From: UBA830 sp038146925
Lineage (GTDB): Bacteria > Pseudomonadota > Alphaproteobacteria > MPNO01 > UBA830
Assembly: GCA_038146925.1 (NCBI GenBank)
Contig: JAYQSP010000011.1
Location: forward strand, 682,001-746,000
Direction: 5' to 3'
DNA: 64,000 bases
Under the pieces are notes generated by a model that saw only the letters and a list, made by a program, of their open reading frames with translations, had not been told where the DNA came from and ran no database searches. This document shows, piece by piece, positions 17,234-26,132 of this stretch. Made by a program: the position numbers and the translations under genes. The first letter of the stretch is position 1, and the number at the start of each line of letters is the position of its first letter.

Positions 17234-17950
17234 ATGGATAAAGTTACGAATACGATGCGGGAAGTCGTCGTTGCCAACCGCATTCTCGCCCGCGAGGAAG
17301 TCGTCGACGCTTACGGGCATGTCAGTATCCGGCATCCGGAAAATCCGGAACGTTATCTGATGAGCCGGTCGCGCAGCCCGGAGCTGGTGACGCTGGGCGA
17401 TATCATGGAATTCACGCTCGACGGCGAAGCCATCGACGACGATCGCACGCCCTATGCCGAACGACACATCCATGGCGCCATCTACGAAGCCCGGCCCGAA
17501 GTGAACTCGGTGGTTCACAACCATTCCCATGCCGTCATACCGTTCGGCGTGACGCCGGTGCCGCTGAAACCGGTGGCTCATGTCGGCGCGTCGATCGGCA
17601 AGGAATTGCCGGTCTGGGATATCCGCAAAAACTTCGGCGACACCAATCTGCTGGTCGTCAACATGGAGCAGGGCCGGGACCTTGCGAGCGACCTTGCCGG
17701 GAACAATGTGGTGCTGATGCGCGGCCATGGCTGCGCGGTGACCGGCACCTCCGTTCAGGGCGCTGTGATGACTTCGATCTATCTGCAGGTGAACGCCCAG
17801 CTGCTGCAGGATACGCTGAACATGAGCGAACAGATCGAGTATCTGTCCGATGGCGAAATCGATCAATGCGCCGATATTTTTCTCAGCGATTTTTCGGTCA
17901 AGCGCGCCTGGGAATATTTCCAGCGGCGGGCGGGCGCCGATTCCCTGTAA
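17234..17950 (+). CDS. class II aldolase/adducin-family protein
   Basis: 238 residues from ATG 17234 (MDKVTNTMREVVVANRIL); an upstream ATG at 17195 adds 13 residues outside the family. The metal site is recognisable: E76 region (YAERHIH), H95 and H97 in VVHNHSHA, and the third histidine in MRGHGCAV. Family members cleave or decarboxylate sugar-phosphate or hydroxy-acid substrates (fuculose-phosphate aldolase, ribulose-phosphate epimerase, HMG-type aldolases). Many homologues next to catabolic genes are of unknown substrate. It is followed 41 bases later by the DUF1015 gene on the same strand. Confidence 0.85.
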   Translation: MDKVTNTMREVVVANRILAREEVVDAYGHVSIRHPENPERYLMSRSRSPELVTLGDIMEFTLDGEAIDDDRTPYAERHIHGAIYEARPEVNSVVHNHSHAVIPFGVTPVPLKPVAHVGASIGKELPVWDIRKNFGDTNLLVVNMEQGRDLASDLAGNNVVLMRGHGCAVTGTSVQGAVMTSIYLQVNAQLLQDTLNMSEQIEYLSDGEIDQCADIFLSDFSVKRAWEYFQRRAGADSL

Positions 17951-17991
17951 GTTGACCGGCGCGATCCTCTTCCAAGAACACGGCGGTACTT

Positions 17992-19245
17992 ATGTCTTTT
18001 GACAAAGCTCCTCTCGTTCGGCCCTTCGCCGGCATGCGGCCCGCGCCCGGCCGCGCGGACGAAATAGCCGCGCCCCCATACGACGTGGTCAGTACCGATG
18101 AGGCGCGTGCGGCTGCCGAAGGCAAGCCCCTGTGTTTTTTTCATGTCTCGCGGGCCGAAATCGATCTGCCGCCCGGTACCGATCCTTACGCCGACGAAGT
18201 GTACGAGACGGCAGCCAGCAACCTGAAAAGTTTCGAGAACGCCGGGGCGCTCGTTCGGGATGCCGCGCCGTGCTTCTACGTTTACCGGATCACCGCCGAC
18301 GGGAAATCGCAGACAGGGGTTGCCGTTTCCGCATCGGTGGACGCGTACAACGAAAACCGGATCAAGAAGCACGAGCTCACCCGCCCGTCGAAGGAAGACG
18401 ACCGGGTGCGCCAGATCGACGCCGTCGACGCGATCACCGGGCCGGTGCTGACGGTTCACCGGGCGGATGCCGGGCTCGCGGCCCTGTTGCGGGACGCGAG
18501 TTCGGGGGAACCTGACGCGGTCGCCGCGAATGTCGGCGGTGCGCGTCACGAACTCTGGGTGGTGTCCGACCCGGACGCGGTCGCCGGCATCGGCGAGACG
18601 GTGAATGCGATTGACGCGCTGTATATCGCCGACGGACATCACCGGTCGGCCGCCGGGGCACGAGTCGCGGAAGTGCGGCGGAAGGCGAACCCGGATCACG
18701 ACGGCACCGAACCCTATAACGGATTTCTCGCCGTCAGCTTTCCGGACGACGAGTTGACGATCCTCGATTACAACCGCGTCGTAAAGGATCTGAACGGCAT
18801 GGACGCCGCCGCTTTTCTGGCAGCGCTGTCCGGGTCCTACCGGGTCGAGCCGGTGTCCGAACCCGTACGGCCGCAGAAGATGGGCAGCTTCGGCATGTAT
18901 CTCGATGGTAACTGGTCGCTGATCTCGCCGCTCGCATCGGGAAAAATCGACGATCCGGTCGAAAGGCTGGATGTGGAGCTGTTGTCACGCTCCATCCTGT
19001 CACCGCTGCTGGGGATCCAGGATCAGCGGACGGATACGCGCATCGATTTCGTCGGCGGCTCCCGGGGGCCGGAAGAAATTGCCCGCCGGGTCGAGTCGGG
19101 CGAAATGGCGATCGGGTTTACGCTCTATCCAACCAGCCTGGCGGACCTCATGTCAGTGGCCGATGCGGGCATGATCATGCCGCCCAAATCGACCTGGTTC
19201 GACCCGAAGCTGGCGGACGGGATGATTTCGCTGCCGCTGGACTAG
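17992..19245 (+). CDS. DUF1015 family protein
   Basis: 417 residues, full family length. Diagnostic segments are EIAAPPYDVVS near the N-terminus, YNENRIKKHELT (about 122-133), YIADGHHRSAAG (about 211-222) and MPPKSTWFDPKL close to the C-terminus. The protein is soluble with no signal peptide. DUF1015 proteins (SerC-linked in some genomes) are widespread in bacteria; biochemical function is not established, although a kinase or phosphate-linked role has been suggested in related groups. It ends 1 base before the convergent HyuB stop. Confidence 0.92.
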   Translation: MSFDKAPLVRPFAGMRPAPGRADEIAAPPYDVVSTDEARAAAEGKPLCFFHVSRAEIDLPPGTDPYADEVYETAASNLKSFENAGALVRDAAPCFYVYRITADGKSQTGVAVSASVDAYNENRIKKHELTRPSKEDDRVRQIDAVDAITGPVLTVHRADAGLAALLRDASSGEPDAVAANVGGARHELWVVSDPDAVAGIGETVNAIDALYIADGHHRSAAGARVAEVRRKANPDHDGTEPYNGFLAVSFPDDELTILDYNRVVKDLNGMDAAAFLAALSGSYRVEPVSEPVRPQKMGSFGMYLDGNWSLISPLASGKIDDPVERLDVELLSRSILSPLLGIQDQRTDTRIDFVGGSRGPEEIARRVESGEMAIGFTLYPTSLADLMSVADAGMIMPPKSTWFDPKLADGMISLPLD

Positions 19246-19246
19246 T

Positions 19247-20986
19247 TCAGGATCCGCTTGCGCGGAGTGCTTCAGTCGCCCGCACGTCCAGATTGCCCGC
19301 CGCGTCGCATACCACGCCGTAGTCATCCCGGGCGGAGTCGATGCTGACATATCCCTGTCGCACGTCGTTCGCGACCGTCTCGGCAGGCCGCTTCTTCGGA
19401 TCGCCGAACCCGCCCCCGCCGCCTGAACGAACGGCGAAGGCGTCGCCCTTCTTGATGCGGGCGGTCAGCAGCTTGGCATTGGGATAGTCTTCCTTCCACG
19501 CGCCGTCGGCGCGCAGTACGACCGAGTTTCCCGCCGCCTCCTTGCCGCCGTTGAGACCCCACGGCTTGCAGTGCATGCGTTCGACCTGGGCGTTGAGCAT
19601 GAAGTCGGCCCGTGCCTGCACCGTGTTCTCGCAGCCGAGCCCGCCTCGGTATTCGCCGGCGCCGCCGGAATCCTCGCGCAGCGCGTAATTCTCGATCAGG
19701 AACGGGTACTTGGATTCCAGTTGTTCCGCCGGGCTGTTATGCGTGTCCCCGTCATTGATGCAGACGGTGGCGCTGACGCCGTCTTCATTCTGCTTGGCGC
19801 CCCAGCCGCCGCCCGTCGGCCCGATAAACGCGATGTAGAATTCGTTGTTCTTCGGATTGATGCCGTTGAGCATCCCGATCACCAGATCCGCGTGATGCCC
19901 CGCGATGGTGCGTTCCGGGATCGCAGGGGTCAGCGCCTTGAACACCGTGTCCACGATGGTCATCGGAAACGTCATCCACCAGCGCATCGGCGCCGGCTTG
20001 ACCGCGCTGATCACGCGGCCCGGCGGCACGATGGCCTTCAGGTTGCGGAACGAGCCGTCATTGATCGGATAGTCGGTTGGCGACGTGATGCATTTGAACG
20101 CCACCTGCGAACAGGCATGTCCGGTGGTGATGCCCGAGTTGTAGAAACCGCGAACCTGTTCGGCGACATCCGACAGATCGACCGTCATCTCGTCCCCTTC
20201 GACCGTGACGGTCACGCGGATGGGAATCCGGTCCGAAATGCTGACGCCGTCGTCGTCCATATAGGATTCCGCGACATAGACGCCGTCCGGGATCGAAAGC
20301 GTACGGGCGCGGGCGGCGCGTTCGGACTGGTCCATGATGTCCGATATCGACGCTGCGACCTGATTCCGCCCGTAGCGTTTGACCAGTTCGAGATAACGCC
20401 GTTCGCCGGTCGTGATGGCCGTCAGCTGGGCACGCAGATCGCCCATGGCGCGGTCGGGCAGGCGGACATTGGCGCGGATGATGTCGACGATTTCCTCGTT
20501 CACCACCCCTTCGCGCTGATACTTCACGATGGGAATCTGCAGGCCCTCCGAATAGATGTCGGTGGTGATGCCGTCCAGGGTCCCGCCGATATCCGGCCAG
20601 TGCGCCATGCAGCAGGCGAAGCCTATCAGCTCGTCGTCGAGGAAGATCGGCATGGAGAACGTCAGATGGTTCAGATGGCTGCCGGTGATATAGGCGTCGT
20701 TGGTCAGCAGGATGTCGCCCGGTTTGATATTCTCGGTGCCGTAATGATCCAGTTTTGCCTTGATCGTCTCCGCCATGCCGCGGATGAACATCGGAAGCCC
20801 AAGGCCGATGGAAATGGTCTCGCCTTTCTCCGTGAACAGCCCGACGGTGAAATCCAGCGCCTCGTAGATGATCATGTTGTAGGCGGTGCGCATCAGATTG
20901 GATTTCATCTCCTCCGTGATGGCGATGACGCCGTTGCGGACGATCTCGGTAACGATGGGGTCGGGGCTGGCGGAAGTCTGGGTCAT
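19247..20986 (-). CDS. hyuB: hydantoinase B / 5-oxoprolinase beta-like subunit
   Basis: 579 residues, normal for HyuB. Recognisable blocks are MKSNLMRTAYNMIIYEALDF near the start, MFIRGMAETIKAKL, ILLTNDAYITGSHLNHLTF, GFACCMAHWPDIGG (metal-ligand region), YNSGITTGHACSQ and the glycine-rich GGGGGFGDPKKRP near the C-terminus. With HyuA it forms the ATP-dependent hydantoinase/oxoprolinase/acetone-carboxylase-type enzyme that opens cyclic amides. The start codon overlaps the HyuA stop by 4 bases (ATGA), so the two subunits are translationally coupled. The cyclic substrate is unknown. Confidence 0.93.
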   Translation of the reverse strand: MTQTSASPDPIVTEIVRNGVIAITEEMKSNLMRTAYNMIIYEALDFTVGLFTEKGETISIGLGLPMFIRGMAETIKAKLDHYGTENIKPGDILLTNDAYITGSHLNHLTFSMPIFLDDELIGFACCMAHWPDIGGTLDGITTDIYSEGLQIPIVKYQREGVVNEEIVDIIRANVRLPDRAMGDLRAQLTAITTGERRYLELVKRYGRNQVAASISDIMDQSERAARARTLSIPDGVYVAESYMDDDGVSISDRIPIRVTVTVEGDEMTVDLSDVAEQVRGFYNSGITTGHACSQVAFKCITSPTDYPINDGSFRNLKAIVPPGRVISAVKPAPMRWWMTFPMTIVDTVFKALTPAIPERTIAGHHADLVIGMLNGINPKNNEFYIAFIGPTGGGWGAKQNEDGVSATVCINDGDTHNSPAEQLESKYPFLIENYALREDSGGAGEYRGGLGCENTVQARADFMLNAQVERMHCKPWGLNGGKEAAGNSVVLRADGAWKEDYPNAKLLTARIKKGDAFAVRSGGGGGFGDPKKRPAETVANDVRQGYVSIDSARDDYGVVCDAAGNLDVRATEALRASGS

Positions 20987-23094
20987 GAGGCGTCGTTCCC
21001 GATGGAGATTTTCAGATTGCCGAAATCGTCGACCGTCAGCGTGTCGCCGGGATGCAGCACCGTGGTCGAGGCATGTTCCTCGATCAGGGCCGGGCCGGCG
21101 ATGGTGTTGCCGGCGACCAGCCGGGTACGATCCCAGGTAACGGTATCGGTGAGCTCGGCGCCGAAGCGGACTTTGCGGACGCCGGTATGCGCCTCTTCAG
21201 GCGGTTTTTCGTCTCCGCTCGCGATGCGTTTGAGTTCGGGTTTTTCAAGCATGCCGGTGACCGTGACGCGCAGGCTGACGATCTCGCTACGTTCCTGCGG
21301 CGCGCAGGTGCCGTAGCGCAGATCGTGGACCGCGTCGAAGCGCGCCTTGATTCCGGCGCGGTCTTCCTTGGCGAACAGATCCGCTGACAGATCGACCGTG
21401 ACCGAATGTTCCTGGCCGACATAGCGCATATCCGCCGCCCGGCTGACGACCACCCGTTCCGGTGCCGTCGAGACCTTTTCGATTTCGGCGATGCCCTCGG
21501 CCTCAAGCTCTCTGTAGACCGCTTCAAGGTCTCCGAAATCGGCATCCGACAGCCTTGTAAAACGCGACCGGACGTAATCGTAGCGGAGATCGGAGAACAG
21601 CATCCCGAACGCCGAAAAATGACCCGGCGAGTAAGGAATGATCACGTCGCGGATACCCATCTCGCGGGCGATGTTGCAGGCGTGCAGCGGGCCGGCGCCG
21701 CCATAGGCGACCATGGCGAAGTCACCGGCATTCAGCCCGCGCTCCGTCGTGACGGCCTTGACCGCATGCGACATTGCCGTGACCGCGATGCGCAGGATGC
21801 CCTGGGCCGCGTCGGCCGTTTCCAGCCCCAGCGGTCCCGCGACTTTGTCGTCGATCGCCCCGCCGGCGGCGTCGACATCCAGCGTCATCTCGCCGCCGAG
21901 GAACCGGTCCGGCGACAATCGGCCAAGATAGACATTTGCGTCGGTCACGGTCGGAAACTCCCCGCCCTGTCCGTAGCAGGCGGGACCCGGCTGGGCGCCG
22001 GCGCTTTGCGGGCCGACGCGCAGGCCGCCTTCGTCGGCGATGCGCGCGATGGAACCGCCGCCGGTGCCGACCTCGAAGATATCCATCATCGCGATCTGGA
22101 CGGGCAGGGCGCGTTCGTACCCGCCGATCAGGGCGCTGCCGGTGGTCAGCGCTTCGCCGTCGTGAATGACGCCCGCCTTCGCCGTGGTGCCGCCCATGTC
22201 GAAGGCGATGGCATTTTTGAGCCCGATGGCGTCGCATAGCGCCTGGGTGCCGATGACGCCCGCCGCGGGGCCAGATTCCAGCATGCGGACGCATTGCCGC
22301 TGCGCCTGGTCGCCGTCGTACAGCCCGCCGGTCGACTGGACGACAAGGAACGAGCCGCCGAACCCGTCGGCGCGGATGCGATCGTCGATGCCGGCAATGT
22401 AGGACTTCACCTTCGGGCCGATATAGGCGTTGGCGACGACCGTCGAGCAGCGCTCGAACTCGCGGTATTCCTGGCTCAGTTCGTGGGAGGTGGAGACGAA
22501 CGCGCCGGGCAGTTCTTCCTCGACGATTTCGCGGACCCGCAGTTCGTGCGCCGGGTTGGCGTAGCAGTGCAGCAGCAGGATCGCGACCGCCTCGACCCCT
22601 TCTTCGCGCAGGCGGACGCAGGTCTCGCGCACGCCGTCTTCGTCGAGCGGCTTGTGCACTTCGCCTTCCGCGTAAAGCCGTTCGGTCACCTCGAACCGCA
22701 ATGCGCGCTCGACCAGGGGTTCGTGTTTCTGGAAGAAAAGGTTGTAGGCATCCGGGCGGTTGACCCGGCCGATCTCGTATATATCGCGAAACCCTTCGGT
22801 GATCAGCAGCGCGGTTCTGGCACCGGTGCGTTCCAGCATCGTGTTGATCGCCACGGTCGAACCGTGGAGAAACAGGCCCGCATCAGGAAACGCCGTGCCG
22901 GCTTTATCAACCCCGTCGGCGATGCCATCGATCAGACTGTCGGGCGTCGACAGAGTCTTGCCGAACACCAGGCTGCCGTCAGTAGGATCGAACGCGGCGA
23001 TATCCGTAAACGTGCCGCCGATATCTGCGGCCAGGCGGATGCCGGATCCGCCGCCATTTTGAGATGCCAAGTTTTCGTACTCCGTTTTGCGCAT
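20983..23094 (-). CDS. hyuA: hydantoinase A / 5-oxoprolinase alpha-like subunit
   Basis: 703 residues from ATG 23092-23094 (MRKTEYENLASQN). The actin-like ATPase motifs are RLAADIGGTFTDIAAFD near residue 22, VAINTMLERTGARTALL, and AFDMGGTTAKAGVI around 290, with GTGGGSIARI just after. These bind ATP to phosphorylate the amide oxygen of the cyclic substrate before hydrolysis by the B subunit. The first gene of a two-gene operon (hyuAB); 93 bases separate it from the divergent short-chain dehydrogenase. Alternative activities in this superfamily are 5-oxoprolinase and acetone or acetophenone carboxylase; no gamma subunit is present, arguing against carboxylase. Confidence 0.93.
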   Translation of the reverse strand: MRKTEYENLASQNGGGSGIRLAADIGGTFTDIAAFDPTDGSLVFGKTLSTPDSLIDGIADGVDKAGTAFPDAGLFLHGSTVAINTMLERTGARTALLITEGFRDIYEIGRVNRPDAYNLFFQKHEPLVERALRFEVTERLYAEGEVHKPLDEDGVRETCVRLREEGVEAVAILLLHCYANPAHELRVREIVEEELPGAFVSTSHELSQEYREFERCSTVVANAYIGPKVKSYIAGIDDRIRADGFGGSFLVVQSTGGLYDGDQAQRQCVRMLESGPAAGVIGTQALCDAIGLKNAIAFDMGGTTAKAGVIHDGEALTTGSALIGGYERALPVQIAMMDIFEVGTGGGSIARIADEGGLRVGPQSAGAQPGPACYGQGGEFPTVTDANVYLGRLSPDRFLGGEMTLDVDAAGGAIDDKVAGPLGLETADAAQGILRIAVTAMSHAVKAVTTERGLNAGDFAMVAYGGAGPLHACNIAREMGIRDVIIPYSPGHFSAFGMLFSDLRYDYVRSRFTRLSDADFGDLEAVYRELEAEGIAEIEKVSTAPERVVVSRAADMRYVGQEHSVTVDLSADLFAKEDRAGIKARFDAVHDLRYGTCAPQERSEIVSLRVTVTGMLEKPELKRIASGDEKPPEEAHTGVRKVRFGAELTDTVTWDRTRLVAGNTIAGPALIEEHASTTVLHPGDTLTVDDFGNLKISIGNDAS

Positions 23095-23186
23095 TTTCCG
23101 CGACCGACACGCGCCGGTCAATTGCACGGCGTTGACTTGGACGCTTGCCGCTGGCTCAGTGCCGCCATTGAAAAAGGGAGAGAATC

Positions 23187-23921
23187 ATGAGCGGCATACT
23201 GATCGTCACCGGCGGGGGACGCGGCATCGGGGCGGAAACCAGCCTGAAAGCCGCGGAGGCCGGCTGGGACATCTGCGTCAGCTATCAGTCGAACGAGGCC
23301 CGTGCGCGGGAGATTGCCGACAAGGTGGAAGCGACGGGGCGTCGCGCCCTGATCGTCCAGGCCGATATCGCGAGGGAAGCGGATGTCGTGCGTCTGTTCG
23401 AAACCTGCGACGCGGAACTCGGCGTGCCGACCGGTCTCGTCAACTCGGCGGGTATACTGGAGCCGCTGAGCCGTATCGACGAAATCGACGGCGACGGGCT
23501 GACCGAACACGTGATGATCAATGTCGTCGGCAACATTCTGTGCGCGCGCGAAGCGGTGAAGCGCATGTCGACGAAAAACGGCGGCAACGGCGGCGTGATC
23601 GTCAACCTGTCATCGCGGACTTCGGAACTGGGCGGGGCGGGCGCGTCGGTGCATTACGGGGCGAGCAAGGCCGCGATCAACACGTTCACGTTCGGTCTGG
23701 CGCAGGAAGTCGCCGCCGAGGGTGTGCGCGTCTGTGCCGTCAGTCCGGGCGTGATCGACACGGAAATCCAGCCGGAGGGCCGGGTCGAGGCGATTTCGCC
23801 GACGCTGCCGATGAAGCGTGTGGGGCAGCCGGGCGAAGTCGCCAATGCGATCGTCTGGCTGCTGTCGGACGACGCCAGCTACGTCAGCGGCACGGTGTTG
23901 AACGTATCGGGCGCGCGGTAG
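23187..23921 (+). CDS. short-chain dehydrogenase/reductase
   Basis: 244 residues. Cofactor loop TGGGRGIG at 8-15, structural NSAG at about 86-89, and the catalytic set S142 or S143, Y157 and K161 (HYGASK). Glycine-rich loop and a serine/arginine-rich segment after beta-2 (SYQSNEARAREI) point to NADP(H) preference. It resembles FabG-type SDRs commonly used as sugar or hydroxy-acid dehydrogenases. Start ATG has a GGGAGAG ribosome site. It is divergent from hyuA and convergent with the YCII gene. Substrate not predictable. Confidence 0.9.
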   Translation: MSGILIVTGGGRGIGAETSLKAAEAGWDICVSYQSNEARAREIADKVEATGRRALIVQADIAREADVVRLFETCDAELGVPTGLVNSAGILEPLSRIDEIDGDGLTEHVMINVVGNILCAREAVKRMSTKNGGNGGVIVNLSSRTSELGGAGASVHYGASKAAINTFTFGLAQEVAAEGVRVCAVSPGVIDTEIQPEGRVEAISPTLPMKRVGQPGEVANAIVWLLSDDASYVSGTVLNVSGAR

Positions 23922-23937
23922 GACCGGCTTTCAAGCC

Positions 23938-24330
23938 TCAGATCAGTTCGCGGCTGCCGTCCGAATAGCGGATCTTCACCGTGACGGTGCCTTCGTTCAT
24001 CAGCCACGGACGGACGGTGAAATCGCGGGCGCCGCTGGAATGCATCGGGTCGCTTGCCGCGATTTCCTTCGCTTCGGCGAGCGAACCGGCGCGGATGATG
24101 ACCATGCCTTCGCCTTCCCACATTTCTTCCTTGTCGTCCCAGAACGGGCCGGCGCCGAACATGATGCCCTTTTCTTCCAGGTCGATCTGGAATTTGAGAT
24201 GCGGTTCGATGTTTTCCATCACCGGTCCCATGCCGTCGGTCGGGAAGGTGTGAACGACGTAGAGCTGTTTCTGAAGCATGCCTTCGCAGGCATCCATGAT
24301 GTTCTGTTTCGTGATTTCGGGACCCGACAT
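23938..24330 (-). CDS. YCII-related small protein
   Basis: 130 residues with a ferredoxin-like alpha/beta core: KQLYVVHTFPT, then HLKFQIDLEEKGIMFGAGPFWD and EGMVIIRAGSLAEAKEIAASDPMH. The order strand, LxxxxxxGxxxxxGP, DPxxxxG is that of the YCII family; the C-terminal RPWLMNEGTVTVKIRYSDG extension is longer than in YciI. A catalytic role in dehalogenation or ring-cleavage helper reactions has been found for some members, but is not shown here. It stands alone, convergent with the SDR, and its promoter must lie in the 24331-24585 stretch, which holds no recognised gene. Confidence 0.75.
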   Translation of the reverse strand: MSGPEITKQNIMDACEGMLQKQLYVVHTFPTDGMGPVMENIEPHLKFQIDLEEKGIMFGAGPFWDDKEEMWEGEGMVIIRAGSLAEAKEIAASDPMHSSGARDFTVRPWLMNEGTVTVKIRYSDGSRELI

Positions 24331-24585
24331 GTTAAAAGTTCCTCCTTGTTTGCACGTTTCACTGGTGATCTTTTCCGCGCCGGCGCGACGCTGAGCCAGC
24401 GGATCATCCGATGGTCACGGGACCATACCGTTTGTCGCCCTGGACCGAAAGACCGGGGCAGATTACGAAAGATTTTGAGCAAGTTTCTTGCCGTCATTCA
24501 TCGGCAAACGAACCAGAGAAGTGCCGCGGATCAGGTTACGCGGCGTTACTGCCGGTGGCCCGCGGTGTGACGTCATTCAACGCGG

Positions 24586-24964
24586 ATGGCAGGCTACGCA
24601 TTTCTGTTGGCGCTTCTGGCAATGCGCTACTCGGATCCCCTGCCGGTCGAAGTGATGCGGCTGAACAACCTCGATTAGTTCCTGTTTATCGAACCGCGGG
24701 CCACCACGGAGCAGGCGGCCCCGGATCTTCGGCATTGATGAGTGCCGCCTTGGCGGCCATGAATAATGACCGCGGCCGCGCACGTTGCTAGCGGAGCTGA
24801 CAAAAAAGCTGTTCGATGCCGGCGCGGCGACCGTAGGTTTCGATATCATTTTTGCCGAGGCCGACCGCCTGACCCCGTGTCGAGTGGCAAGGAAACTGCC
24901 TGATCTCCCCGATCTGCCGCCCCCGGATTGGGACGGCGTATTCGTTGCGACCACGAAGGGTTAG
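24586..24964 (+). pseudogene. CHASE2 sensor-domain remnant
   Basis: A frame from ATG 24586 reads FLLALLAMRYSDPLPVEVM and RLNNLD and then TAG at 24676; it resumes as FLFIEPRATTEQ. In another frame, RTLLAELTKKLFDAGAATVG then FDIIFAEADRLTPCRVARKL precedes a stop at 24962-24964. This series (N-terminal membrane span, LRxxxxDxxxRxxPR, LxxLTxRLxxAGAAxxGFDxxFAEPDR) is that of CHASE2 extracellular sensors found in alphaproteobacterial adenylate cyclases and kinases. Only the first 110 or so residues survive and at least one stop and one frameshift interrupt them. No cyclase domain follows. Confidence 0.6.
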
Positions 24965-24975
24965 CTGATACCGGC

Positions 24976-25665
24976 TCAACTGACCTTGATCGAGATGTCA
25001 CCTACGCCGTCGATGTGCCCTTCCATCAGGTCACCCTTGACGATGGGGCCAACGCCCGCCGGTGTGCCGCTATAGATCAGGTCTCCGGGCTGTAGTTCGA
25101 ACAAACTGGAGAGGTATTCGATGGTCTCCGGCACATTCCAAATCAGGTCCGCAATATCGGCGCTTTGCTTGGTGTCGCCGTTGACCTTCAGCCAGATGGC
25201 ACCGGTCGACGGATGGCCGATCTTGGACGCCGGCTGGATTTCGGCGCAGGGTGCTGAATCGTCGAACGCCTTGCCAACTTCCCACGGACGGCCTTTTTCA
25301 CGCATGGCGATCTGCAAGTCGCGGCGCGTCATGTCCAGGCCGCAGGCGTATCCGAAGATGTGATCGTTGGCCTCGGCTTGCGGGATATCCCTGCCGCCTT
25401 TGCCGACGGCCACGACCAGCTCTATTTCGTAATGGACGTTTTCCGATTTGGGCGGGTAGGGGAAATCCGCGCCGTCCGGGATGATCGTGTTGTTGGGTTT
25501 CATGAAAAAGAAGGGCGGATCGCGATCCGGGTCGGACCCCATCTCGCGGGCGTGTTCGGCGTAGTTGCGTCCAACGCAGTAGATCCGGCGCACCGGAAAG
25601 GTTTCGTCCGTGTCGGCGATGGCGACGGTGGGGATTTCCATCGGCTCGATAGCGTATTTCGTCAT
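24976..25665 (-). CDS. fumarylacetoacetate hydrolase family protein (fumarylpyruvate-hydrolase-like)
   Basis: 229 residues, the short form of the family. RRIYCVGRNYAEHAREMG (about 26-43), the metal ligands E80, E82 (HYEIELVVAVG) and D111 (GYACGLDMTRRD), and the C-terminal SGTPAGVGPIVKGD are typical. Members cleave or decarboxylate C-C bonds of fumarylpyruvate, acylpyruvates or 2-hydroxyhepta-diene-dioates in aromatic degradation. The NagK-like length and YRNYAEH motif favour fumarylpyruvate or acylpyruvate hydrolysis, the last step of gentisate cleavage. No gentisate dioxygenase is in the window. The DUF1330 gene lies 40 bases upstream on the same strand, possibly one operon. Confidence 0.88.
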   Translation of the reverse strand: MTKYAIEPMEIPTVAIADTDETFPVRRIYCVGRNYAEHAREMGSDPDRDPPFFFMKPNNTIIPDGADFPYPPKSENVHYEIELVVAVGKGGRDIPQAEANDHIFGYACGLDMTRRDLQIAMREKGRPWEVGKAFDDSAPCAEIQPASKIGHPSTGAIWLKVNGDTKQSADIADLIWNVPETIEYLSSLFELQPGDLIYSGTPAGVGPIVKGDLMEGHIDGVGDISIKVS

Positions 25666-25705
25666 TATTCTGTTCCTTGGTCTTTGCCTGGGTCTGGGTC
25701 GAAAG

Positions 25706-26017
25706 TCAGGAGGTCGGCGTCAGGTCGCCGGCTTCCACGATGGTCAGTTCGTTGTCGCCAACGTTGTTCCGGCGGCGGAACTCGGCGGCCGCCTTGTATT
25801 CGTCGGAGTTGAAACAGGCTTCCGCGTCTTCCATGGACTGGAACTCGATCACCACAAAGCGTTCGAAATAATCGCGGCCTTCCAGGGTCTTGTGGTTGCC
25901 GCCCCTTGTGAGGATCTTGCCGTTGAACTTTTCGAGAATCGCGGGCACCTGGGTTGCATATTTCATGTATTCGTCGTGGTCGTTGATCTTGGCGCGCGCC
26001 AGCCAATAGGCGGTCAT
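25706..26017 (-). CDS. DUF1330 family small protein
   Basis: 103 residues from ATG 26015-26017. The pattern AYWLARAKINDHDEYMKY, ILTRGG, TLEGRDYFERFVVIEFQS and AEACFNSDEYKAAAEFRRR is diagnostic of DUF1330, a dimeric alpha-beta barrel family of unknown function related to EthD/ABM monooxygenase folds. It is the upstream partner of the FAH-family gene, and faces the VOC gene divergently with 115 bases between starts. A longer frame extends to 26245, but it would overlap the divergent VOC gene and adds no family residues. Confidence 0.85.
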   Translation of the reverse strand: MTAYWLARAKINDHDEYMKYATQVPAILEKFNGKILTRGGNHKTLEGRDYFERFVVIEFQSMEDAEACFNSDEYKAAAEFRRRNNVGDNELTIVEAGDLTPTS

Positions 26018-26132
26018 GAAGATTTCTCCCTGTAGAATGCGGGGCAGGTATAACCGATCCGCCACAGAGTTGGAATTCTCGAGAAATCGGTTACGATCCT
26101 TCAAATATCGAGAGTTTATAACAGGAGCCGTT

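Noticed and set aside
19571..21316. A 581-codon rightward frame antisense to hyuB and hyuA
   Set aside because: Low-complexity Arg/His/Asp-rich composition and no ribosome site; a mirror of the real HyuAB codons.
24331..24585. Possible further 5' part of the CHASE2 remnant or a small gene
   Set aside because: No frame gives a recognised domain, and no clear start with a ribosome site was found.
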